14,686 nucleotides of DNA, taken from assembly GCA_964560165.1 (NCBI GenBank), contig CAZLLB010000065.1, forward strand, positions 1 through 14,686, in the 5' to 3' direction. The notes beneath the pieces were generated by a model. The model did no database searches. It was not told where the DNA came from and saw only the letters and a program-made list of their open reading frames with translations. The number at the start of each line of letters is the position of its first letter. The first letter of the stretch is position 1. Source of the stretch: Parvibaculum sp964560165. Its GTDB lineage: Bacteria; Pseudomonadota; Alphaproteobacteria; Parvibaculales; Parvibaculaceae. Positions 1 to 5,675 of the stretch are shown here, one piece after another. Position numbers and translations under genes: made by a program.

Positions 1-1006
1 CCGAGACACGCAGCCTCATGCCACGTTTGAAGCGGCCGGAACAGAGGCGCATGAATGCAATGCGGTCGCGATGGTTCGCGTCCATGTTCGCTTGCACCTT
101 GAAAACGAAACCGGACACTTTGGGCTCTTCCGGCTGAACCAGTCGGGCGGACGAAGGCTGCGGGCGTGGCGTCGGCGCGAAGCGTTTTACGGCGTCGAGC
201 AACTCTCGCACGCCGAGCTTTCTTAGCGCGCTGCCGAAATAAACCGGCGTCAAATGTCCGGCGCGATATGCGTCGAGATCAAAAGCGGGCAAACCTTCAC
301 GCGCAAGCTGCATCTCATCACGGAAATCGTTGAACTCTGTCGCGCTCATATACTTCGCCGCTTCGTCACCGCTCAAACTCACGGCCTCTTTCCCGTCGCT
401 TGCCCGGTCATAAGGGATGAAGCGATCACGCTCGGGATCGAAAATGCCTTTCAGCAATCCGCCTGAGCCTGCAGGCCAGATCATCGGAGCGGTGTCGAGC
501 GCAAGCTTTGCGGCGATCTCCTCCATCAGATCGAAAGGGTTGACGCTTTCGCGGTCGATCTTGTTGATGAAGGTAATGATCGGTACATCGCGCAAACGAC
601 AAACCTCAAATAGTTTAAGCGTTTGCGATTCGATGCCCTTGGCCGCGTCGATCACCATGATCGCCGAATCCGCTGCCGTCAGCGTACGGTAGGTATCTTC
701 AGAAAAATCTTCATGGCCGGGCGTATCAAGCAGATTGCAGGTGATGCCCTCATATTCAAACGTCATCACGGCGGAGGAAACTGAAATGCCTCGCTCCTGC
801 TCGATCTTCATGAAGTCCGAATGCGCACGGCGGCTATCACCACGCGCCTTGACCTGACCTGCAAGGTGGATGGCACCACCCATCAGGAGCAGATTTTCCG
901 TCAACGTCGTTTTGCCCGCGTCTGGATGCGCAATGATGGCGAAGGTCCGGCGGTTGCCGACTTGCGCTCCAATACTTCCTCGATTGCCGGCCTCGATCGT
1001 GCTCAC
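1..1006 (-). CDS. prfC: Peptide chain release factor 3 (RF3), 3' end cut by window edge
   Basis: RF3 is the translational GTPase that recycles release factors RF1 and RF2 from the ribosome after termination. The visible 335 residues hold the G domain: P-loop HPDAGKTT at about residues 27-34, DTPGHEDF at 94-101 and NKID at 148-151. The ATP-free GTPase layout and the LLLMGGAIHLAG stretch after the P-loop fit RF3 better than EF-G or TypA. The reading frame continues into the next domain (GFVFKVQANMD, then HRDRIAFMRL) and runs off the left edge, so about a third of the usual ~530 residues is missing. The start chosen is GTG at 1006, preceded at 6 bases by GGAG on the minus strand. It is transcribed divergently from the small gene at 1162. 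Family identity is near certain; the start codon is likely. Confidence 0.95.
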   Translation of the reverse strand, partial: MSTIEAGNRGSIGAQVGNRRTFAIIAHPDAGKTTLTENLLLMGGAIHLAGQVKARGDSRRAHSDFMKIEQERGISVSSAVMTFEYEGITCNLLDTPGHEDFSEDTYRTLTAADSAIMVIDAAKGIESQTLKLFEVCRLRDVPIITFINKIDRESVNPFDLMEEIAAKLALDTAPMIWPAGSGGLLKGIFDPERDRFIPYDRASDGKEAVSLSGDEAAKYMSATEFNDFRDEMQLAREGLPAFDLDAYRAGHLTPVYFGSALRKLGVRELLDAVKRFAPTPRPQPSSARLVQPEEPKVSGFVFKVQANMDANHRDRIAFMRLCSGRFKRGMRLRVS

Positions 1007-1101
1007 GCTTATCTCCAGTCTGGATTGGGGCCGGACCCTACTCTAAAGAAGGGCCGATTGTCATCCTGCGCCTCCCGATGACGCGCGACATCTTGGCAGA
1101 T

Positions 1102-1116
1102 GCGTGAATTTCACGC
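1102..1116. promoter_or_regulatory. Short inverted repeat in the prfC divergent promoter region
   Basis: GCGTGA, a 3-base spacer ATT, then TCACGC form a perfect 6-bp dyad in the 155-base gap between the divergent GTG of prfC and the ATG at 1162. It could be an operator or a small hairpin. The size is modest and could arise by chance. Confidence 0.3.
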
Positions 1117-1161
1117 TTCGGCCAAGCTCAGCGCATCGGCTTGCGACACAAAGAGAGAACC

Positions 1162-1380
1162 ATGACCAACGCCAGAGACATTGTGACCACGCATGTGGAT
1201 GCCGCCCTCAAGGAAGCGGCAGCGCTTCAGATTCCCTCCGATGTGCTGGGTCGGATCATGTTCGAACAGGTGCTGCGCATCTGGCGGGAAACGCGGACCC
1301 ATGAAGACATCAAGAGCGAGCTTCTGACTGCCATAGATCATCTCGATCCCGACGAAGACTTCATGTTCATGCGACCCTGA
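1162..1380 (+). CDS. Small acidic protein of unknown function, 72 aa
   Basis: I do not recognise a named family. The protein is predicted to be largely helical and cytoplasmic, with no signal peptide or membrane segment, and ends in an acidic run (LDPDEDFMFMRP). ATG at 1162 is chosen over an in-frame TTG at 1141 because the purine-rich AAGAGAG lies 4-10 bases upstream of the ATG and within the longer version. It is transcribed away from prfC and converges on the DUF1491 gene, with only 7 bases between the two stop codons. Coding status rests on a clean frame, a plausible ribosome binding site and the fit between neighbours. Confidence 0.7.
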   Translation: MTNARDIVTTHVDAALKEAAALQIPSDVLGRIMFEQVLRIWRETRTHEDIKSELLTAIDHLDPDEDFMFMRP

Positions 1381-1387
1381 GCAGCGC

Positions 1388-1729
1388 TCAACCGATAGGC
1401 TCCAGTAGAAAGTGCCGGCCTTCGCGGTCTTCGATTTCGACAACCCATAAATCAGGATCGAATTTCCGCTGGCGCTCTATGTAAGCGTCTGCCTCCGCCT
1501 CAGCCACCGGCGACGAACCCGTGCCGGGCAGCCAGACCAGCGAACCATCCCCTGCCCTTGCCGGCGCATAAACCATGGCTGTGCGATCAAGCCTGTTTAC
1601 CTTGACGAGAACAGTACCGGATGTCGCATCGCCCCGGCGTACCACCATGGCCGCCGCGCCTGCGACCTCGCATCGGCGGATCAGCGCCTTTACCCAGATT
1701 TCCGCCTTCAGCCGCGGCGCTGCCTCCAT
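1388..1729 (-). CDS. DUF1491 family protein, 113 aa
   Basis: This matches the Rhizobiales DUF1491 family, whose function is unknown. Family features visible are the N-terminal RLKAEIWVKALIRRC, the VVRRGDATSGTVLVKVNRLD strand region near residues 29-48, and the C-terminal signature of an arginine-rich helix, FDPDLWVVEIEDREGRHFL (about residues 90-108). Length is normal for the family. The start is ATG at 1729: GGGAG lies 7 bases upstream, and that ribosome binding site falls inside the extension that would begin at the TTG at 1747, which argues against the longer form. No signal peptide or membrane helix is seen, so a soluble cytoplasmic protein is likely. It diverges from the lipoprotein gene at 1928. 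Confidence 0.88.
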   Translation of the reverse strand: MEAAPRLKAEIWVKALIRRCEVAGAAAMVVRRGDATSGTVLVKVNRLDRTAMVYAPARAGDGSLVWLPGTGSSPVAEAEADAYIERQRKFDPDLWVVEIEDREGRHFLLEPIG

Positions 1730-1736
1730 GGATCTT

Positions 1737-1741
1737 CTCCC
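1737..1741 (-). promoter_or_regulatory. Ribosome binding site deciding the DUF1491 start
   Basis: GGGAG on the minus strand, 7 bases before ATG 1729. It lies within codons of a possible longer reading frame from TTG 1747 and so supports the shorter protein. Confidence 0.65.
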
Positions 1742-1927
1742 GAACAATCACACGACAACGTCTTACACTTTAAAACCTTTATGCGTTTGCCGAAGATCGA
1801 GCCGGGCATTAGAATTGCAAACAACCCGTTAACAGAGTTGCTGCACCGAAACCGGACAGGCCGGCATAATTCCGAGACAATATTGCGAGCGCGCCTTTTA
1901 AAAGCCGTGCGTCAAAGGGGATTTCAT

Positions 1928-3025
1928 ATGTTGAGTGTGTCCAACAAGCGGGCGGTCGCGCTTCGTGCGCGCCTGAAGCACGGGCCGAGTCTGGCCTTTA
2001 TGCTCATGCTTCTGTCCGGCTGCACTATTGTGCAGGGTGATACGGCCGCTTTGGACAAGATGAAAGATCAGGCGCCTGCCGCCACTCCCGCTGTTGCAGT
2101 CGCGAGGACGACGATTGCGGCAAGCGAAGCGATGGCTACTGGCAGCATCGCCAGCGCTGGTATTCCGATCCCGCTCATTTCACCCCGGCATCGCGATGTG
2201 CGCGTCGCGTCGATCGATCCGCGCGCGGGCATCAGTGCAATTGCTCCCGGCATTCCGATGAGCCAACTCGCTGGCGTCTATTTCAAATATGGCGACGCCA
2301 TAAAAGTGGCCGAGGAGAGCAAACTTAATACGCCGAAAGAAGTGCGCCGAGTTTTGAAGACTTTGCGTTTCTCGCAACCTGACAGTCTGGCTGACGGCTG
2401 GTACGCCGTGCGCGCCATGGCGGCAGCGCAAAGCAAGATCTTTGCCGAAGGTGTGCGCAACGAAGTCCGCGTCAACGGTCAAGCCAAGGTGGTCGCCTCG
2501 CTCGCGGACCCCGACTATGTGCTGCGCATACCCGGTGCCAGCGATGCCATCTCAGCCGTCATGGCGTCAGCGGAACTTGAAAACGACCGCATGACGAAGT
2601 TGCGCAAACGCTTCATCGACACGGCGTTCAAGTTCCAGAAGCAAAAATGGGGCATGAATGAGCCTTTGACGAGCGAGCCAGTTGTCAAAACTGCCGCAGC
2701 TACATCCTCTCCGTCGGTGCTCAACCGTATTTTTTCTGCTCTGTCACCGGTATCCGAAGCGCAGGCCTATTCGACTAGTGTGATGACCAAGATTCTCGCG
2801 CTCGGCGCGCGCGAAGTGATCGCGGCTCCTATCATCTCGATTTCGGCAACCGGCAAAGATGAGACTTCAGCTTGCCTGAACTGGGCGAGGCTCAATCTCA
2901 ATCAATGCATCGCCGCCGCGCATTTCCCCTCCGAGGAAGCTTGGTGCACGGGGACACACGCTGTCGAGGAAGTGCGCGCCTGCTGGATGGCCGCCATGCC
3001 CGCTCCCGGCGCCATACCTCACTAA
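1928..3025 (+). CDS. Predicted lipoprotein with a four-cysteine C-terminal segment, 365 aa
   Basis: I do not recognise the family. The N-terminus is basic (KRAVALRARLK), followed by a hydrophobic stretch and the lipobox L-S-G-C with the acylated Cys at residue 32, so export and lipid anchoring are expected. An Ala/Pro/Thr-rich linker follows (about residues 45-75), then a mixed domain, a charged helix near residues 210-240, and a C-terminal segment of about 40 residues with four cysteines spaced 10, 12 and 11 residues apart, which could form two disulfides in the periplasm. ATG 1928 is chosen because AAGGGG lies 7 bases upstream; the frame extends 49 codons further up, but that extension would bury the signal sequence. 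It is followed by a strong hairpin terminator, so it is probably monocistronic. Confidence 0.8.
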   Translation: MLSVSNKRAVALRARLKHGPSLAFMLMLLSGCTIVQGDTAALDKMKDQAPAATPAVAVARTTIAASEAMATGSIASAGIPIPLISPRHRDVRVASIDPRAGISAIAPGIPMSQLAGVYFKYGDAIKVAEESKLNTPKEVRRVLKTLRFSQPDSLADGWYAVRAMAAAQSKIFAEGVRNEVRVNGQAKVVASLADPDYVLRIPGASDAISAVMASAELENDRMTKLRKRFIDTAFKFQKQKWGMNEPLTSEPVVKTAAATSSPSVLNRIFSALSPVSEAQAYSTSVMTKILALGAREVIAAPIISISATGKDETSACLNWARLNLNQCIAAAHFPSEEAWCTGTHAVEEVRACWMAAMPAPGAIPH

Positions 3026-3040
3026 TTTCTTTGCTCTCAC

Positions 3041-3082
3041 GCAACAAAGCCCCGCCGCGTAAACGCGGCGGGGCTTTGTTGC
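3041..3082. terminator. Perfect 19-bp hairpin terminator after the lipoprotein gene
   Basis: Two perfectly complementary 19-base arms (3041-3059 and 3064-3082) flank the 4-base loop TAAA. The stem core is very GC-rich, and the distal arm ends in CTTTGTTGC, giving a T-rich 3' side. The near-symmetric AAAG/CTTT ends mean it could work in both directions. It lies 15 bases after the stop codon at 3025. Confidence 0.9.
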
Positions 3083-3371
3083 GCTTGGAGCCACCCTCGC
3101 ATTCCCGTCAATTTGAACTAACTGTGATTTTGATTTGAGAAAAATCCGAATCTGATTTGAGAAAAATGAGATTACAATTCTCCAAGTAATTTTACAAAAT
3201 TAGACGCGTATTAAAATAAATACTGAAGTATATATTTCCTGTTTTCGAAACTATACCTCGTAAAATACAGGCTAATACTTCAATTTTATTGCATTTTATC
3301 TTTTAACTTAACTTGGCTGCCACGGGTTACGCCATACCTTCGCTCCAACGAAACGCGAAAGGAGCTGTTTC
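3083..3371. other. AT-rich non-coding island upstream of DUF5330
   Basis: There is no gene between 3026 and 3371. After the terminator, base composition drops sharply from about 3115 to 3313, with runs such as AAAATAAATA and TATATATTT, in contrast to the GC-rich coding DNA on both sides. It contains a 15-bp direct repeat (separate entry) and small dyads such as GTATT-N6-AATAC at 3208-3223. No convincing reading frame is visible. It probably holds the promoter region of the DUF5330 gene. AT-rich DNA of this kind is what MucR-type H-NS-like proteins bind, and a mucR gene lies 4 kb away, so MucR binding is a reasonable inference. A small RNA is also possible. Confidence 0.7.
3131..3167. repeat. 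15-bp perfect direct repeat, two copies 22 bp apart
   Basis: TGATTTGAGAAAAAT occurs at 3131-3145 and again at 3153-3167, a centre-to-centre distance of 22 bp, about two helical turns. The copies lie in the AT-rich island. Tandem protein-binding sites on one face of the helix are the simplest reading; a slippage duplication is the alternative. Confidence 0.7.
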
Positions 3372-3770
3372 ATGTCGTTCATTCTCCGAGCCGCCTTCTG
3401 GCTCACGGTCCTGTCTTTCCTGCTGCCTACAGCCGGCTTTCAGGCGACAGCGCAGAACGGCGGCGCAATACCGGCGGCCTATGGGACTGGAAACGACGTT
3501 GCGCCTGCCGATGAGGTGGACGCAGGAGAAATGCTCTCCCTGGCCGCACAATCGGCAGGCGACGTGCTTGGCTTCTGCGACCGAAACCCACAGGTTTGCG
3601 AACGCGGACACGCCGTTGTCGCACATGTCGCCCGGCAAGGCGCCTATTACGGAAGCCAGGCCTTTCTCTGGTTGACCGAGAAAGCTCGGGAGCAACAGCA
3701 GAAAAGCCCGGCTGCCCAACCCCTGCCTTCCTCACTCCAGCCCCCGCAATCGCGCATGACGGGTGCGTAA
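3372..3770 (+). CDS. DUF5330 family secreted protein, 132 aa
   Basis: The N-terminus MSFILRAAFWLTVLSFLLP is a signal peptide or anchor typical of the Rhizobiales DUF5330 family, whose function is unknown. The core near residues 48-105 has the family layout: a helix with LAAQSAGDVLGFC, then a second Cys in NPQVCERG, then a long Ala-rich helix. The two cysteines, six residues apart, may pair in the periplasm. The C-terminal 25 residues are Pro/Gln/Ser-rich and likely disordered. AAAGGAG lies 7 bases before the ATG. It is followed by a GC-rich hairpin and then sufE on the same strand. From memory, DUF5330 and sufE are neighbours in other Rhizobiales; I could not check this. Confidence 0.85.
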   Translation: MSFILRAAFWLTVLSFLLPTAGFQATAQNGGAIPAAYGTGNDVAPADEVDAGEMLSLAAQSAGDVLGFCDRNPQVCERGHAVVAHVARQGAYYGSQAFLWLTEKAREQQQKSPAAQPLPSSLQPPQSRMTGA

Positions 3771-3824
3771 CGAGAAACGAAACTGCCGCGGAAGCCCCCA
3801 TCCTGAGCTCTCTTCGGCCTTATG

Positions 3825-3852
3825 GCGCCGCCCGGCTTCCACCGGGCGGCGC
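3825..3852. terminator. GC-rich hairpin between DUF5330 and sufE
   Basis: Perfect 11-bp arms (3825-3835 and 3842-3852) with a 6-base loop CTTCCA. Only two T residues follow, so termination may be inefficient or factor-assisted; it could instead act as an attenuating or mRNA-stabilising stem between the DUF5330 and sufE cistrons. Confidence 0.6.
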
Positions 3853-3905
3853 TTGTGCATTCGGCTCGCTGGCGCTATCTCCTGAAACAGCACGAGAGAG
3901 TGACC

Positions 3906-4337
3906 ATGAGCATCGAAGACCTGATCGGAGATTTTTCTTTCCTCGATGACTGGGAGGAGCGCTACCGCTACGTCATCGAACTTGGAAAAGATCTCGCCCC
4001 CCTGAGCGCCGAGGAACACTCGGCCGCCAACAAGGTTCAAGGCTGCGTCAGTCAGGTCTGGCTGGTCAGCGAACCTCACCAAGACCGTGATGGGCCGCGC
4101 CTCTTCCTGCGTGGCGACAGCGATGCGTTCATTGTGCGCGGGTTGGTCGCCATTCTGTTGCGCATCTATTCAGGAAAAAGCGCGTCCGAGATCATGGCGA
4201 TCGACGCAAGGGAGATTTTCGAGAAGCTCGGCCTGAACGAGCATCTCAGCCCTCAGCGCTCAAACGGCCTCTATTCCATGGTCGAGCGCGTCAAGGCGGA
4301 CGCGGCGGCGCTACTCACCGCCGCAGACCAGCGCTGA
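3906..4337 (+). CDS. sufE: SufE-type cysteine desulfurase activator, 143 aa
   Basis: SufE accepts the persulfide sulfur from the cysteine desulfurase SufS and passes it on for Fe-S cluster assembly. The whole protein matches the SufE fold: the opening helix IEDLIGDFSFLDDWEERYRYVIELG, then the catalytic motif VQGCVSQVW with the sulfur-accepting Cys at residue 47, the strand region PRLFLRGDSDAFIVRGLVAILL, and the terminal helices with LGLNEHLSPQRSNGLYSMVERV (residues about 110-131). Length is normal. ATG 3906 is used because GAGAG precedes it and the longer frame is not family-like. Its stop is one base from the stop of the convergent DUF6456 gene. It is a stand-alone copy, with no sufBCDS genes in view. 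Confidence 0.95.
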   Translation: MSIEDLIGDFSFLDDWEERYRYVIELGKDLAPLSAEEHSAANKVQGCVSQVWLVSEPHQDRDGPRLFLRGDSDAFIVRGLVAILLRIYSGKSASEIMAIDAREIFEKLGLNEHLSPQRSNGLYSMVERVKADAAALLTAADQR

Positions 4338-4338
4338 A

Positions 4339-5124
4339 TTATCGCGACAGTCTCTCAATCCGATAATGTTCGGCAAGCCTGTCTAGCGCAATCTGAAGAA
4401 CAACCTTGGCGGCGCGCTGCGGCCAACCGAAACCCCGCTCGATCTCTTCCAGTCCCCGCTGATTGCAGCAAACCTCCACAAGCACTCCTGAAAGCCCCAC
4501 CCCCACGGCCCCAACCGCACGCGCAAAGCGCTCCCGCGCCGCAAGTGCGCGATCTGTCACCTCTGCGGGATCGCGAAGCCTTCGCCCGCCACCATCAGGC
4601 CCCAACGCCATGGACCAATCTGCGGTCACGCGGGGGTTCAACTGGGCCAGCGTGAAATCTTTCCGTAGCCGCTCACCCGCCTCGACCTGAATTTCGCTGA
4701 CCAACGGCTTTCCGCCGACACCCTTTCGCCGCGCAAGCCAGCCCAGTGTCGTCTCGGCTTCATTCGTCTCGGCAACGAAGACCGCGCCTTCGAGGGAAAC
4801 TGCCCGCCTGCCACGAAGTTGATGTTGGACGCGGAACGGATCTGCCGCCGCGTCGAGACGCCGCCAATAAGCCTGGCCTGCCTCACTCGGATACCAGATG
4901 ATGGAAGCGGCGGTTTTATCGGCGGCCCGCACCAGATCGCGCCGCTCGAACAAGGTCCAGAGATTTTCTCCAATTCGTAAAACCGGCTTACGCCATTCAT
5001 TGCGCGAAACGAACAGGCCGAACTCTCCGTCGTTGACGCGCTTTGCGTAGCACCGAGGCTCCACGAAACGTCGGAAAACACGACGCACTTCACGTTCAAA
5101 TTCATGTTCCGATATGAACGTCAT
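4339..5124 (-). CDS. DUF6456 family protein, 261 aa
   Basis: The C-terminal half (about residues 118-255) matches DUF6456, an alphaproteobacterial family of unknown function. Family landmarks are an Asn followed by an ESPL-like ETTLGWLARRKG, then AGERLRKDFTLAQLNPRVTADW (about 149-170), then VLVEVCCNQRGLEEIERGFGWP and an Ala/Leu-rich terminal helix with LAEHYRI. The N-terminal part has a PSEAGQAYWRR segment resembling a winged-helix recognition region. ATG 5124 overlaps the TGA of the upstream DnaA-like gene (ATGA, 4-base overlap), so the two are probably translationally coupled and made in a fixed ratio. A 406-residue open frame extends upstream, but its N-terminal part is the out-of-frame shadow of the DnaA-like gene. 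The DNA-linked partner suggests a regulatory role; the function is unproven. Confidence 0.9.
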   Translation of the reverse strand: MTFISEHEFEREVRRVFRRFVEPRCYAKRVNDGEFGLFVSRNEWRKPVLRIGENLWTLFERRDLVRAADKTAASIIWYPSEAGQAYWRRLDAAADPFRVQHQLRGRRAVSLEGAVFVAETNEAETTLGWLARRKGVGGKPLVSEIQVEAGERLRKDFTLAQLNPRVTADWSMALGPDGGGRRLRDPAEVTDRALAARERFARAVGAVGVGLSGVLVEVCCNQRGLEEIERGFGWPQRAAKVVLQIALDRLAEHYRIERLSR

Positions 5125-5531
5125 TGCGGCAATCCGTTCAGCGGCATAGCGCGGACGGCAAATTCGAGCCTGTCTAGCAGCAAGTCGAAATCCCGATCGT
5201 CGCGGCGATCCTCGACTTGGCGGCAGGCATGGGCTGCAGTCGTCCTGTCGCGTCCAAAATGACGCCCCACGGCCGACAGGCTGAAACCGAACGTGACGTG
5301 CATCAGATACATGGCGATCTGACGGGCTTGCGCGACGGGTGCCCGTCTGCGCGTCGGCGCTCGCATCTCGGCAACATGGACGCCAAGGGCGCAAGCGATC
5401 ATCTCCTGCGTAAGTGCTACCTGGGCCGCGCGTTCGACGTCCCGTCGTCGTCTGTGCTCGGCTCTGATCATCCATGGCAATCCCGCCAATCCAACGATAT
5501 CCCGCCGCTTGCCCCCGCCCACTTCCAACAT
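5121..5531 (-). CDS. Stand-alone DnaA domain-IV-like DNA-binding protein, 136 aa
   Basis: Residues about 68-128 align with the C-terminal DNA-binding domain of the replication initiator DnaA: the ARQIAMYLMH helix (E. coli counterpart RQMAMAL, whose Arg contacts the DnaA box), FSLSAVGRHFG, then GRDRTTAAHACRQVE, equivalent to the signature GRDHTTVLHACRKIE. The base-contacting His of that signature is Arg96 here. The AAA+ ATPase domain is absent; residues 1-60 are a basic leader with no known domain. It should bind DNA but not open an origin. GGGAGG lies 7 bases before ATG 5531. It is coupled to DUF6456 by a 4-base overlap and divergent from the S24-like regulator. From memory, small DnaA-type HTH proteins next to DUF6456 occur in other Rhizobiales. 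Confidence 0.9.
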   Translation of the reverse strand: MLEVGGGKRRDIVGLAGLPWMIRAEHRRRRDVERAAQVALTQEMIACALGVHVAEMRAPTRRRAPVAQARQIAMYLMHVTFGFSLSAVGRHFGRDRTTAAHACRQVEDRRDDRDFDLLLDRLEFAVRAMPLNGLPQ

Positions 5532-5563
5532 TTGGATCCCTCCCTGCTGGCTTACTCAAAAAA

Positions 5564-5578
5564 GAACATTAGAAGAAC
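5564..5578. promoter_or_regulatory. SOS (LexA)-box-like site GAAC-N7-GAAC
   Basis: GAAC at 5564-5567 and GAAC at 5575-5578 are separated by exactly 7 bases. This equals the alphaproteobacterial LexA consensus GTTC-N7-GTTC read on the other strand. It lies 33 bases upstream of the DnaA-like gene start and about 100 bases upstream of the S24-like gene. The same bases belong to a repeated AGAACAT element, so an operator for the neighbouring S24-like regulator is the main alternative. Confidence 0.55.
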
Positions 5579-5589
5579 ATATTCATGTT
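5576..5589. promoter_or_regulatory. Dyad AACAT-ATTC-ATGTT overlapping the LexA-like site
   Basis: A perfect 5-bp inverted repeat with a 4-base spacer. Together with an AGAACAT at 5563-5569 and another at 5574-5580 this gives three half-sites, two direct (11 bp apart) and one inverted, as expected for a regulator binding as two dimers or with a spare half-site. Confidence 0.5.
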
Positions 5590-5602
5590 ACTATGGGAAA
5601 AT

Positions 5603-5621
5603 TACGTGGTTCGTACGTGGT
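5603..5621. repeat. Direct repeat TACGTGGT, two copies 11 bp apart
   Basis: TACGTGGT is found at 5603-5610 and 5614-5621, one helical turn apart. The joining TTCGTAC (5610-5616) recurs at 5641-5647. This is a second candidate operator in the same 144-base divergent region, closer to the S24-like gene. Confidence 0.55.
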
Positions 5622-5629
5622 GGGGATAA
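5621..5629 (-). promoter_or_regulatory. DnaA-box-like 9-mer
   Basis: On the minus strand the 9-mer is TTATCCCCA, one mismatch from the DnaA box TTATCCACA. It lies in the divergent promoter region of the gene coding for the DnaA-domain-IV protein, which makes an autoregulatory site or a chromosomal DnaA-binding site plausible. A single one-mismatch match can occur by chance. Confidence 0.4.
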
Positions 5630-5659
5630 ATTGATGTAATTTCGTACATTCTTGAAATC

Positions 5660-5668
5660 GGGGGAGGG
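5660..5668 (+). promoter_or_regulatory. Ribosome binding site deciding the GTG start of the S24-like regulator
   Basis: GGGGGAGGG ends 7 bases before GTG 5676. It lies downstream of the in-frame TTG at 5652, so initiation at the GTG is strongly preferred. Confidence 0.75.
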
Positions 5669-5675
5669 CCAAAGC

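Noticed and set aside
3201..3312. CtrA-type TTAA-N7-TTAA sites in the AT-rich island
   Set aside because: TTAA occurs several times but I found no pair with the required 7-base spacing.
5125..5559. N-terminal extension giving a 406-residue DUF6456 protein
   Set aside because: This part is the out-of-frame shadow of the DnaA-domain-IV gene, which has clear homology and a strong ribosome binding site. The ATGA overlap at 5121-5124 explains the real start.
5532..5675. Chromosomal replication origin
   Set aside because: Only one imperfect DnaA box is present, with no box cluster and no adjacent full-length dnaA, parAB or hemE gene.
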